A DNA stretch of 64,000 nt from Paludibacteraceae bacterium (GTDB taxonomy: Bacteria; Bacteroidota; Bacteroidia; Bacteroidales; Paludibacteraceae), in the NCBI GenBank assembly GCA_024401535.1, contig JAKSKX010000007.1:1-64000 (forward strand). Direction: 5' to 3'. Shown piece by piece: positions 53,694-62,218 of this stretch. The notes beneath the pieces were generated by a model. It saw nothing but the letters and a program-made list of their open reading frames with translations, was not told the DNA's origin and ran no database searches. A program made the translations under genes and the position numbers. Each line of letters starts with the position of its first letter. Within the stretch, counting starts at the first letter, position 1.

Positions 53694-54410
53694 ATGAAGA
53701 TTGCTTTGATTGGATATGGCAAGATGGGCCATATAATTGAAAAGATAGCTAGAGAAAGAGGTCATGAGATAGTTTCCATTATTGACATTGACAATCGTGA
53801 TGACATGAAGGACGACGCTTTCAAGAGCGCTGATGCAGCTATCGAGTTCACTATGCCAGCTGTGGCAATCGACAATATCTATGCTTGTTTCAATGCCGGT
53901 GTTCCTGTAGTCTGCGGTACAACAGGCTGGACTGAGAAGATGCCTGAGGTTAAGGCTGAGATGGAGAAGAAGAACGGAACTTTGTTCTGGAGCTCAAACT
54001 ACTCGGTGGGTGTGAACGTCTTTATGGCAGTGAACAAGTACCTTGCAAAGATTATGAACGGATTCTCTCAGTACAACGTAGAGATGACTGAGGTTCATCA
54101 TATTCACAAGCTTGATGCGCCAAGCGGTACAGCAATCACTCTTGCTGAGGGCATTCTTGACAACCTTGACCGCAAGACCGCATGGACTAAGGAGGTAGAG
54201 GGAAAGAACACAGACCTTGCCATCAAGTCTATTCGAGAGGGAGAGGTTCCAGGCATTCACACAATCCGCTACGAGTCTGCAGTGGATTCAATAGAGATTA
54301 CTCATGATGCAAAGAATCGTGAGGGATTTGCGCTTGGTGCTGTTCTTGCCGCAGAGTTCGTTGTCGGCAAGAAGGGATTGCTTGGTACAGGTGATTTGTT
54401 TAAGTTTTAA
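53694..54410 (+). CDS. dapB: 4-hydroxy-tetrahydrodipicolinate reductase
   Basis: The 238-residue NAD(P)H enzyme acts in lysine and diaminopimelate synthesis. GYGKMGHIIEKIA is the nucleotide-binding start, and VHHIHKLDAPSGTA holds the catalytic histidine and lysine. It is somewhat shorter than E. coli DapB, as usual in Bacteroidetes. lepB starts 5 bases later. Confidence 0.95.
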   Translation: MKIALIGYGKMGHIIEKIARERGHEIVSIIDIDNRDDMKDDAFKSADAAIEFTMPAVAIDNIYACFNAGVPVVCGTTGWTEKMPEVKAEMEKKNGTLFWSSNYSVGVNVFMAVNKYLAKIMNGFSQYNVEMTEVHHIHKLDAPSGTAITLAEGILDNLDRKTAWTKEVEGKNTDLAIKSIREGEVPGIHTIRYESAVDSIEITHDAKNREGFALGAVLAAEFVVGKKGLLGTGDLFKF

Positions 54411-54415
54411 GAATT

Positions 54416-55894
54416 ATGGGAATTATTTCTGTAAGGTCGAAAGATAAGAAGGATCAGGAGTACATCGGGGCAAAAAGCGGCTCGTTCTCTGACCGTGAGA
54501 AAAGCACAAAGCCTGTACAGTGGGTCAAGTTCGGACTTTTGGCTCTTTTGATAGTACTGTTCACTGTATGGGCTTCGAATCCGTGGGTGTTGCTTTGGCT
54601 TATTCCCGCATTCGAGGTTTATGTCACTCGATATGTAGCTTGGGATGCGTGGAAAAAGAGTCCCAATGCATTGTTCCGTGGCATAGCTTCTTGGGTTGAC
54701 GCGATTGTGTTCGCCCTTTTCGCTGTGTATTTCATTAACAACTACGTCTTTCAGAACTATAAGATTCCTACATCTTCGCTTGAAAAGACTTTGCTTATCG
54801 GCGACTATTTGTGTGTGAGCAAGGTGAGCTATGGACCTCGTTCTCCGATGACTCCGCTGTCTCTTCCTTTGGTTCAGCATACATTGCCGTTCTTTAACTG
54901 CAAGTCATACCTTGAAAAGCCGTCTTGGGACTACAACCGCCTGCCAGGTCTTGGAAACATAGAGCTTTACGATATCGTGGTGTTCAATTTCCCTGCCGGT
55001 GACACTGTGTTGGCTAACTGTCCTAACCCAGACTACTATTCTATGGTAAGCCAGTATGGCAGAGACTGGGTGTGGAATAACCTTGACAGAGGCGAGAATT
55101 TGGGCGAGGTTTTGTATCGCCCTGTTGACAGAAGAGAGAATTACGTAAAGCGATGTGTTGGACTTCCGGGTGACGACCTTCTGCTTTCTGACGGAAACCT
55201 CTATTTGAACAACCAGCTTATCGAGGATCCAAAGAATATGCAGTTCTGCTATTGGGTGGAGACAACAAGCAAGATTTCAGACAAGTATTTCACAAGTCTT
55301 TCTATAAATATTGAGGACAGATACCTGATAAACAAGTCGTTGGGTGCTGCGAACATATTGGAGAGAACAGGGTACAAGATGAATGCTAACGGCCTTTACA
55401 ACTATGTCTATCGTCTTCCTTTGACAAAGCAGATGAAGGAAAAGATCGCCACTCGTTCGGATGTCGTAAGCATCAAGCGAGAGTCTGACGAGGACTTCGG
55501 TAGCAAGGTATATCCTTTGAACGATCCGAACAACAAGTGGACAAGGGACAATTACGGTCCTATACATATTCCTGCCAAAGGGGAGACTATCGCACTAGAC
55601 ATGAGCAATATCTATGTTTATGAGCGCTGTATAAAGAATTATGAAGGTAACAGTCTTGAAATCAAGGACGGCACTATCTATATCAACGGTGCCGAGGCGA
55701 ACAGCTACACATTCAAGATGGATTACTACTGGATGATGGGAGACAACAGACACAACTCGCTGGATTCACGATACTGGGGATTCGTTCCAGAGGACCACAT
55801 AGTCGGCAAGCCTTTGTTCATCTGGCTTTCAATAGACGGTGATACAGGAGACATCAGATGGTCAAGACTGTTCAAGTCTGTGCATCCCAATTAG
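54416..55894 (+). CDS. lepB: signal peptidase I
   Basis: The 492-residue inner-membrane protease removes signal peptides. Two membrane regions (about 40-75 and 100-117) precede the catalytic domain. The nucleophile is S121 in PTSSLEKTL and the general base K245 in NYVKRCVGLPGD; the C-terminal box GDNRHNSLDSRYWGFV is intact. The large size compared with E. coli is due to an insert between catalytic boxes, common in Bacteroidetes. Confidence 0.95.
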   Translation: MGIISVRSKDKKDQEYIGAKSGSFSDREKSTKPVQWVKFGLLALLIVLFTVWASNPWVLLWLIPAFEVYVTRYVAWDAWKKSPNALFRGIASWVDAIVFALFAVYFINNYVFQNYKIPTSSLEKTLLIGDYLCVSKVSYGPRSPMTPLSLPLVQHTLPFFNCKSYLEKPSWDYNRLPGLGNIELYDIVVFNFPAGDTVLANCPNPDYYSMVSQYGRDWVWNNLDRGENLGEVLYRPVDRRENYVKRCVGLPGDDLLLSDGNLYLNNQLIEDPKNMQFCYWVETTSKISDKYFTSLSINIEDRYLINKSLGAANILERTGYKMNANGLYNYVYRLPLTKQMKEKIATRSDVVSIKRESDEDFGSKVYPLNDPNNKWTRDNYGPIHIPAKGETIALDMSNIYVYERCIKNYEGNSLEIKDGTIYINGAEANSYTFKMDYYWMMGDNRHNSLDSRYWGFVPEDHIVGKPLFIWLSIDGDTGDIRWSRLFKSVHPN

Positions 55895-55918
55895 TATTAA
55901 CCAATAAATTTGACGAAT

Positions 55919-56743
55919 ATGAAACGAATTGGCTTATTATTGGTAACGCTTTTGATGGCGGTGTTGTCGTTTGCTAAGACAAACAAGGAGTTGTATTTGA
56001 GAGAGCCTGTATTCCAGGTTGGAGAGAAGGCTACCTATAACATATACTTCAACCTTGGATTCATCTGGGTTCACGCCGGTGATGTCAAGTTTGAATGTAG
56101 TTCCGCGATGAAGAACGGAAAGGACTGCTACAAGTTGTCTGTAACAGGCTACACATTGGGCATGTTCGAAAAGTACTATGTCATTCGCGACACATTCGTT
56201 TCATATATCGACAAAAAGACTCTTGATCCTGTTGCCTACGAGGACCATAAGCATGAGGACAAGTATATAAGCAGTACAAGTTATGTCTATACCCCTAACG
56301 GTGACAGTGTTCTTGTGAACTACCACAGGGATAAGAAGAACAACTCGTGGGGCAAGCAGTACAACATCGCAAAGGATGTTTATGACTTGATATCATGTTG
56401 CTATACTACAAGAAACATAAACACTGACGCATTGGTTCGCAAGCAGCAGGTTCCACTTAACATGATGTACGAGGACGGTGTCCATCAATTGGGACTGTCA
56501 TTTCAGGGCAAGAAGAACCTGAAGGTCAAGAACGGAACAAAGTACAAGACAATGTACTTCACACCTTCGGTAATTTCGGGAGGCCTTTTCAAACATGAAG
56601 AGGATTTAGGTGTGTATGTGGCAGACGACGCAAACCACATACCCGTATATGTAGAAGCGAAGTTGAAAATGGGATCGGCAGTTGCTTCTCTTGAAAAGAT
56701 AGAGGGGGCCAAGTATCCAATAACTTCGATAATTAAGAGGTAG
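55919..56743 (+). CDS. DUF3108 family secreted protein
   Basis: The 274-residue protein has a signal peptide and a beta-rich fold with VGEKATYNIYFNLGFIWVHAGD at the start and YFTPSVISGGLFKHEEDLGVYVADDANHIPVYVEAKL near the end, the DUF3108 pattern. It probably works in the periplasm; its role is unknown. ATG 55919 was chosen over a frame three codons longer because it starts the signal peptide. Confidence 0.82.
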   Translation: MKRIGLLLVTLLMAVLSFAKTNKELYLREPVFQVGEKATYNIYFNLGFIWVHAGDVKFECSSAMKNGKDCYKLSVTGYTLGMFEKYYVIRDTFVSYIDKKTLDPVAYEDHKHEDKYISSTSYVYTPNGDSVLVNYHRDKKNNSWGKQYNIAKDVYDLISCCYTTRNINTDALVRKQQVPLNMMYEDGVHQLGLSFQGKKNLKVKNGTKYKTMYFTPSVISGGLFKHEEDLGVYVADDANHIPVYVEAKLKMGSAVASLEKIEGAKYPITSIIKR

Positions 56744-56765
56744 ATATAATATTAGGGGAAACACA

Positions 56766-58010
56766 ATGGCAAAGATATTAGTAGTAGATGATGAGCGCAG
56801 CATACGCAACACGCTGATGGACATTCTCGAAAGCGAGAACCATGAGGTCGTGGTTGCTGCAAACGGAGAGATAGCACTTGAAAAAGCGGCGACAGAAACA
56901 TTCGACTTGGTATTCTCGGATATCAAGATGCCTAAGGTTGACGGAATCGAAGTTCTTGAGACAATGAAGAAACTGCATCCGGAAACAAAGATGATTCTGA
57001 TTTCCGGACATGGAAATATCGAGACTGCAGTCGAGTGCATCAAAAAAGGTGCATTTGACTTTATAGAGAAGCCGATTGAGTTTGATCGTCTTTTGACTGT
57101 GGTCAAGGATGCGTTGTCGGCAAGTTCCCAGCATGGGGGAATGGTACATAGCGTTATTGGAGGAGAGCCGGAGAAGAAAGTGGTTTCTGCTCCTGTAAAC
57201 GACGGTCCTGCCGCTTCTTCTTCCTCAAAGGAACCAGTTTTGGTTGCTTCTTCTCATCCAATGATAGGAGAAAGCCCTGTGATGAACCATCTGAAGGCTA
57301 TCATTTCCCGTGTAGCTCCGACTGATGCCAGAGTGTTGATTACGGGAGAGAACGGTACAGGTAAGGAGGTTGTCGCCCGCAGTATCTTTGAGAACAGTAA
57401 CAGAAAAAATATGCCTTTCGTAGAGGTGAACTGTGCGGCCATCCCATCGGAACTGATAGAAAGCGAGCTGTTCGGTCACGAGAAAGGTTCGTTCACATCA
57501 GCTGTAAAGCAGAGAATAGGAAAGTTTGAACAGGCTGACGGTGGTACTCTGTTCCTTGACGAGGTCGGAGACATGTCGTTGTCTGCACAAACCAAGGTGT
57601 TGCGTGTGCTTCAGGAGAACGAACTCACGAGAGTGGGCGGAGACAAGAGCCTGAAGGTCAATGTGCGCGTGATTGCCGCTACAAACAAAGATTTGAAGAA
57701 GGAAATCTCGCTGGGTAATTTCCGTGAGGACCTTTACCATAGATTGAATGTGATTCCTATTCATGTGCCACCTTTGAGAGAGCGCAAGACTGACATTCCA
57801 ATCCTTGTAAACCACTTTATTAAGCAGATGGCTCCCGAGGGTGAGGAACCCAAGGTGGTAACTCCAGAGGCTATAGAGGCACTGATGAACATGGAGTGGA
57901 CAGGTAATATCCGAGAACTGAGAAATGTGGTCGAGAGATTGTTGATCCTATGTCCTTCGGAAATTACTGCTCAGGATGTGGAGATGTTTACCTCTTCATC
58001 GTTCCTATAA
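56766..58010 (+). CDS. NtrC-like response regulator lacking the DNA-binding domain
   Basis: The 414-residue protein has a receiver domain (about 1-120) with phospho-acceptor D52 in FSDIKMP, a linker rich in A, S and V, and a sigma-54-type AAA+ domain (about 160-395) with Walker A GENGTGKE and FLDEVGD. The sigma-54 contact loop GAFTGA reads GSFTSA. It ends right after the AAA+ helices, without the Fis-type HTH. It may act without DNA contact or through a partner. No histidine kinase is next to it. Confidence 0.9.
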   Translation: MAKILVVDDERSIRNTLMDILESENHEVVVAANGEIALEKAATETFDLVFSDIKMPKVDGIEVLETMKKLHPETKMILISGHGNIETAVECIKKGAFDFIEKPIEFDRLLTVVKDALSASSQHGGMVHSVIGGEPEKKVVSAPVNDGPAASSSSKEPVLVASSHPMIGESPVMNHLKAIISRVAPTDARVLITGENGTGKEVVARSIFENSNRKNMPFVEVNCAAIPSELIESELFGHEKGSFTSAVKQRIGKFEQADGGTLFLDEVGDMSLSAQTKVLRVLQENELTRVGGDKSLKVNVRVIAATNKDLKKEISLGNFREDLYHRLNVIPIHVPPLRERKTDIPILVNHFIKQMAPEGEEPKVVTPEAIEALMNMEWTGNIRELRNVVERLLILCPSEITAQDVEMFTSSSFL

Positions 58011-58044
58011 GAGAAAATCAAAGCAAAGAACTTATCAAATAAAT

Positions 58045-58488
58045 ATGGCAGAGAACAAAGAAAAGCAGAAAAAGCTTGACAGCCGCTACATCCGTATGGC
58101 TTATATATGGGCAGAGAACTCATACTGTATTCGCAGAAGAGTTGGAGCTTTGCTTGTAAAAGACAATATGATTATTTCTGATGGCTACAACGGTACACCA
58201 TCGGGGTTCGAGAATGTTTGTGAGGACGACAACAACAAGACTTTCCCTTATGTCCTCCATGCAGAGGCTAATGCCATCACAAAGGTGGCAAGATCGAACA
58301 ACAGTAGCGACGGAGCCACTCTTTATGTCACTGCTTCTCCGTGCATCGAGTGTGCGAAGCTGATTATCCAGGCCGGCATAAAGCGTGTCGTATATTCCGA
58401 AGAGTACAGACTGACTGACGGAATAGATCTGCTTGAGGCCGCAGGTGTCAAGATTGAGTTACTAAAGATAGACGAAACCGACAGATGA
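58045..58488 (+). CDS. deoxycytidylate deaminase-like protein
   Basis: The 147-residue zinc enzyme has HAEANAI (proton-shuttling Glu and zinc His) and SPCIECAKLI (two zinc Cys). GYNGTPSGFENVCED and the ComEB-like start point to dCMP deaminase, which yields dUMP for thymidylate synthesis. ATG 58045 starts the family homology. Other nucleoside deaminases are less likely because of the GYNG block. Confidence 0.9.
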   Translation: MAENKEKQKKLDSRYIRMAYIWAENSYCIRRRVGALLVKDNMIISDGYNGTPSGFENVCEDDNNKTFPYVLHAEANAITKVARSNNSSDGATLYVTASPCIECAKLIIQAGIKRVVYSEEYRLTDGIDLLEAAGVKIELLKIDETDR

Positions 58489-58503
58489 TAAATCCTGAAT
58501 CTT

Positions 58504-60189
58504 ATGAAAAATTTTAAGCTAAAAATTTTATTTCCCCTAATCCTTGCTGTTGTGGCTGTCGCAGCCTATCAGGTAGGTATGTATTCGGTTAGGGCAAAGC
58601 AGACTGTTGTTGATCAAATTTCATCAGTTCAGAACCCTATGCCGATGACATATTCTGATGATGCGGGCTATGTAAAGCTTGCAGAGGTTATGCGTTTGGT
58701 GTCCGAAACATACGTTGATACTGTCAATATGACTGATTTGGTAGAGCAGTCGCTCCCTACAATCCTTTCAAACCTTGACCCTCATTCATCGTATATTCCT
58801 GCCAAGGATTTGGACTTGACAAACGAGAGCCTTGCAGACAAGTTCTTTGGTGTTGGTATTCAGTTTAATATCCAGGAGGATACTATACACGTGGTGTCTG
58901 TAATTTCTGGAGGTCCGGCTCAGAAGGTCGGCATTTTGCCAGGAGACAAGATCGTGACAATAGACGATTCATTGTTTGTCGGCAAAATATGCACTAATGA
59001 GACTGTGATAAAGAGATTGCGCGGCAGCAAGGAAACAAAGGTTAAGGTCGGTGTCAAGAGACAGAGCAGCAAGGATATTCTTCCATTCGAGATTGTACGT
59101 GGAGAAATACCTTTGGAGACCATTGACACGCACTACATGATAGACGACAAGACAGGCTACATCCGTGTGGACAGATTCGGAGAATCAACAGACAAAGAGT
59201 TCTTGGCGTGCCTTGAGAACCTTCACAACGAAGGTGTAAGGCAGTTGATTGTTGATTTGAGAGGTAATGGAGGAGGATTCCTTAATGTTGTCAAGAACAT
59301 GCTTGACAACCTGTTAAGCAAGAATGATCTGATCCTTATTACAAGAGGAACTAAGATAAGGGAAAAAAGATATAATGCTAATGGTAACAAGAAGTACTGC
59401 AACTTGCCGATAGTGGTCCTTGTTGATGAACATTCGGCTTCGGCAAGCGAGATCTTTGCCGGTGCAATTCAGGATAACGATCGTGGTCTGATCGTTGGAC
59501 GTAGGTCGTTTGGTAAGGGACTTGTCCAGCAGCAGTATCCTTTGCTTGACAATTCCGCTATCAGAGTGACTATTGCAAGGTATTATACACCTTCCGGAAG
59601 ATGTATCCAGAAGCCTTATGGTGATGGTAAGGATTACGAGAAGGATTTGTTGGACAGATACGAGAAGGGTGAAATTTTTGACGAAGACAGTATGCGTGCA
59701 TCCATAAAGGATTCTGTTGAATATAAGACACTTAAACTCGGCCGTACTATCTATGCAGGCGGAGGAATAGCTCCTGATATCTTTGTGTCTCGCGATACTG
59801 TAAACAACAGTCCCTATTACATCCAGGCATTCAACAAGGGCTTGATATACAGCTTTGCCCTAAAGTATTCCGAGGACAACAGGGAATTGCTTTTGAAACA
59901 GGGTGATTATAAGAAGTTGTATAAATATCTTGTCACAAACAATATCGTTGACAAGTTTGTTGATTATGCCTCTGTCAAGGGATTGGAAAGAAAGGACAAG
60001 GAGATAAACATCTCTCGCAGCAAGATGGAGATGTCCCTTTGCGCATACATCGTGAGAAACGTCATTGGCAAGGATGACCACGGGGACAGACCTTTCTACT
60101 GGATTTTAAACAAATCCGACAAAGAGATACTTCAGGCTATCAAGGCCTTTGATTCCAAGGAAATGAAAGAAATAACTGAGTCGTTATAA
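58504..60189 (+). CDS. C-terminal processing peptidase (CtpA/S41)
   Basis: The 561-residue protease has one N-terminal helix, a PDZ domain (about 110-195; GVGIQFNIQEDTIHVVSV) and an S41 domain. The catalytic serine is S313 in HSASASEIFAGAIQDNDRG and the lysine K338 in FGKGLVQQ, 25 residues apart as in E. coli Prc. The C-terminal ~130 residues are helical. It cleaves periplasmic substrates from their C-terminal end. Confidence 0.94.
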   Translation: MKNFKLKILFPLILAVVAVAAYQVGMYSVRAKQTVVDQISSVQNPMPMTYSDDAGYVKLAEVMRLVSETYVDTVNMTDLVEQSLPTILSNLDPHSSYIPAKDLDLTNESLADKFFGVGIQFNIQEDTIHVVSVISGGPAQKVGILPGDKIVTIDDSLFVGKICTNETVIKRLRGSKETKVKVGVKRQSSKDILPFEIVRGEIPLETIDTHYMIDDKTGYIRVDRFGESTDKEFLACLENLHNEGVRQLIVDLRGNGGGFLNVVKNMLDNLLSKNDLILITRGTKIREKRYNANGNKKYCNLPIVVLVDEHSASASEIFAGAIQDNDRGLIVGRRSFGKGLVQQQYPLLDNSAIRVTIARYYTPSGRCIQKPYGDGKDYEKDLLDRYEKGEIFDEDSMRASIKDSVEYKTLKLGRTIYAGGGIAPDIFVSRDTVNNSPYYIQAFNKGLIYSFALKYSEDNRELLLKQGDYKKLYKYLVTNNIVDKFVDYASVKGLERKDKEINISRSKMEMSLCAYIVRNVIGKDDHGDRPFYWILNKSDKEILQAIKAFDSKEMKEITESL

Positions 60190-60206
60190 ACTTTTAGTGT
60201 TTGAAT

Positions 60207-61319
60207 ATGAGCGAGGAAGTAAAGGTGAATTCATTAAAGGCTTGGGTGCTGGCATCTCGCCCCAAAACTTTGGCAGCTGCTATTGCTCCAGTGCTTGTCG
60301 GTGCCGCTTTAGGTTGGAGGTTGGAATATTGCTTCAGCAGTCATGTTGCAGATATAACAGGAGCAGAAGCCTATGTTGAAATGGGATTCAAGTCCTGGTT
60401 TGACTGCTTTATGTATTTCCAAATACCTTCATTTATATTGGCAGGATTATGCCTTCTTTTCGCTGTTCTTATGCAGATAGATGCAAACTTTATCAACGAC
60501 CTTTACGACTATTTGAAGGGAACGGATGGAGAGGACAGACTCGGTCCCAAACGTGCTATGGCACAAGGCTGGATAACAAAGAAAGCAATGTATATTGGTA
60601 TAGCAATTGTTACTGCACTTGCTTGTATAGTCGGACTGGTAATGCTCTATAAGCTGTATATGGACATACAAGCAACAGAAGTTGTAAGTCCTTGGTATCA
60701 ACCGACATATAATGTATTGAAGACTTTGTGTATGGTCGGTGTGTTCAGTGTCTTGTTTGCATACTCTTATACATCAGGACCATTCCCTTTGTCTTATCAT
60801 GGATTGGGAGATGTGGCGGTAATAGCCTTCTTTGGTCATGTTGCTGTGTACTATACAGCCTATGTCATGACATACGACGAGCTGAGGAAATACTATATTC
60901 CTGTTTTCGTTGGAATATCGGTCGGAATGGTGGTTGATACCTTGCTCATAGTGAACAATTACCGAGACAGAGACACCGACAAGCGTGACGGCAAGAACAC
61001 ACTTGTGGCAATGTTCGGAGAAAAATTCGGGCGCTTCTTCTATTTGTTCATAGGCATAGGAGCTGTGTTGATCATGGCTTCGGGACTTTGTATGCATACA
61101 GAAAATAATATCAGCAGGGTGGCTATTGTATTGGCCTATATCCCTTATATTGTTGTGCATTTTCGCAACTATATTAAGTTAAAGGAAATCAGGTCAGGCA
61201 AGGCTTTGAATGTACTTATTGGGAAAAGCAGTATGGCAATGCTATTGTTTGCTGTTATTACGGTTCTGTTGTTTTTATTTGTTCCGGATTTAGTTTTTGA
61301 CTATTCGATAATATGTTAG
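60207..61319 (+). CDS. menA: 1,4-dihydroxy-2-naphthoate polyprenyltransferase
   Basis: The 370-residue UbiA-family membrane enzyme attaches the isoprenoid tail in menaquinone synthesis. The two aspartate-rich motifs are DANFINDLYDYLKGTD and NNYRDRDTDKRDGKNTL. About eight hydrophobic helices are visible. It is longer than usual (~300) because of two extracytoplasmic inserts (about 38-70 and 150-170). ATG 60207 was preferred over a TTG two codons upstream. The menaquinone product would be used by the fumarate reductase encoded next. Confidence 0.92.
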   Translation: MSEEVKVNSLKAWVLASRPKTLAAAIAPVLVGAALGWRLEYCFSSHVADITGAEAYVEMGFKSWFDCFMYFQIPSFILAGLCLLFAVLMQIDANFINDLYDYLKGTDGEDRLGPKRAMAQGWITKKAMYIGIAIVTALACIVGLVMLYKLYMDIQATEVVSPWYQPTYNVLKTLCMVGVFSVLFAYSYTSGPFPLSYHGLGDVAVIAFFGHVAVYYTAYVMTYDELRKYYIPVFVGISVGMVVDTLLIVNNYRDRDTDKRDGKNTLVAMFGEKFGRFFYLFIGIGAVLIMASGLCMHTENNISRVAIVLAYIPYIVVHFRNYIKLKEIRSGKALNVLIGKSSMAMLLFAVITVLLFLFVPDLVFDYSIIC

Positions 61320-61386
61320 AATAATAAAAAAACATTACGAAAGTTTTTTTTCAAATAAAAAATGCAGACTAATTGATATTTCTTTG

Positions 61387-61394
61387 TATTTTTG
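61387..61394 (+). promoter_or_regulatory. -7 element of the sdh/frd operon
   Basis: TATTTTTG precedes GCATCG and lies 77 bases before ATG 61472. Confidence 0.6.
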
Positions 61395-61471
61395 CATCGT
61401 GTGATAGTGTTTATCATGCATTTTAAGGTCGAAAAAATAAATAATAATTCAATAAAATAATTTAATTTTTT

Positions 61472-62185
61472 ATGTGGTTAACTAATTCTTCGGTGGGAAG
61501 AAAACTGGTAATGAGTATATCAGGTATTTTCCTTGTCCTTTTCTTGACATTTCACATGTCAATGAACTTAGTGGCTATCATTAGTGCTGATGCTTACAAT
61601 GCAGTTTGTGGCTTCCTAGGCTCTAATTGGTATGCTGTTGCTGGTACTGCAGTTCTTGTAGCTGGTGTGCTTGTTCACTTTGTTATGGCTGCTGTTCTTA
61701 CAGCTCAGAACAAGAACGCTCGTCCTGTAAAGTACGAGGTTTCTTCAAAGACTGATGTTGAGTGGTCTTCAAAGAACATGTTCGTTCTTGGTCTTGTAAT
61801 TATCGGTATCTTGTGTTTCCACTTGATCCACTTCTGGGCTAAGATGATGCTTCCTGAACTAATCGGTAGCGAGGATATGATTAAGGAGACAGCTGCTATT
61901 GTAGCTCAGTCAGGTCTAGAGTGTAAAGAAGTTGAGGCTACACAGAATGGTGCTGCTTTGATCAGGTTTACATTCAGCCAGTGGTGGGTTTGCCTTATTT
62001 ATCTAGCATGGTTGTGTGCATTGTGGTTCCACTTGACTCACGGTATTTGGTCAGCTCTTCACACTGTAGGTATGAACAACAAGGTTTGGATGAGCCGTAT
62101 CAAGTGCATCTCTATGATCTTCGCAACAATCATTTGCTTAGGTTTTGCTGCAGTTGTTGTGTTTGGTTACTGTTCAAACCTATAA
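61472..62185 (+). CDS. sdhC: succinate dehydrogenase/fumarate reductase cytochrome b subunit
   Basis: The 237-residue protein has five membrane helices and several helix histidines (FHMSMNLVAI, HFVMAAVL, FHLIHFWAKMM, WFHLTHGIWSALHT), typical of the single-subunit diheme cytochrome b of type B succinate:quinone oxidoreductases. In Bacteroidetes this complex mainly works as fumarate reductase. sdhA follows after 33 bases. Confidence 0.93.
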   Translation: MWLTNSSVGRKLVMSISGIFLVLFLTFHMSMNLVAIISADAYNAVCGFLGSNWYAVAGTAVLVAGVLVHFVMAAVLTAQNKNARPVKYEVSSKTDVEWSSKNMFVLGLVIIGILCFHLIHFWAKMMLPELIGSEDMIKETAAIVAQSGLECKEVEATQNGAALIRFTFSQWWVCLIYLAWLCALWFHLTHGIWSALHTVGMNNKVWMSRIKCISMIFATIICLGFAAVVVFGYCSNL

Positions 62186-62218
62186 TTTTATTTGTTTAAG
62201 TGTAAGAAAATAATAATT

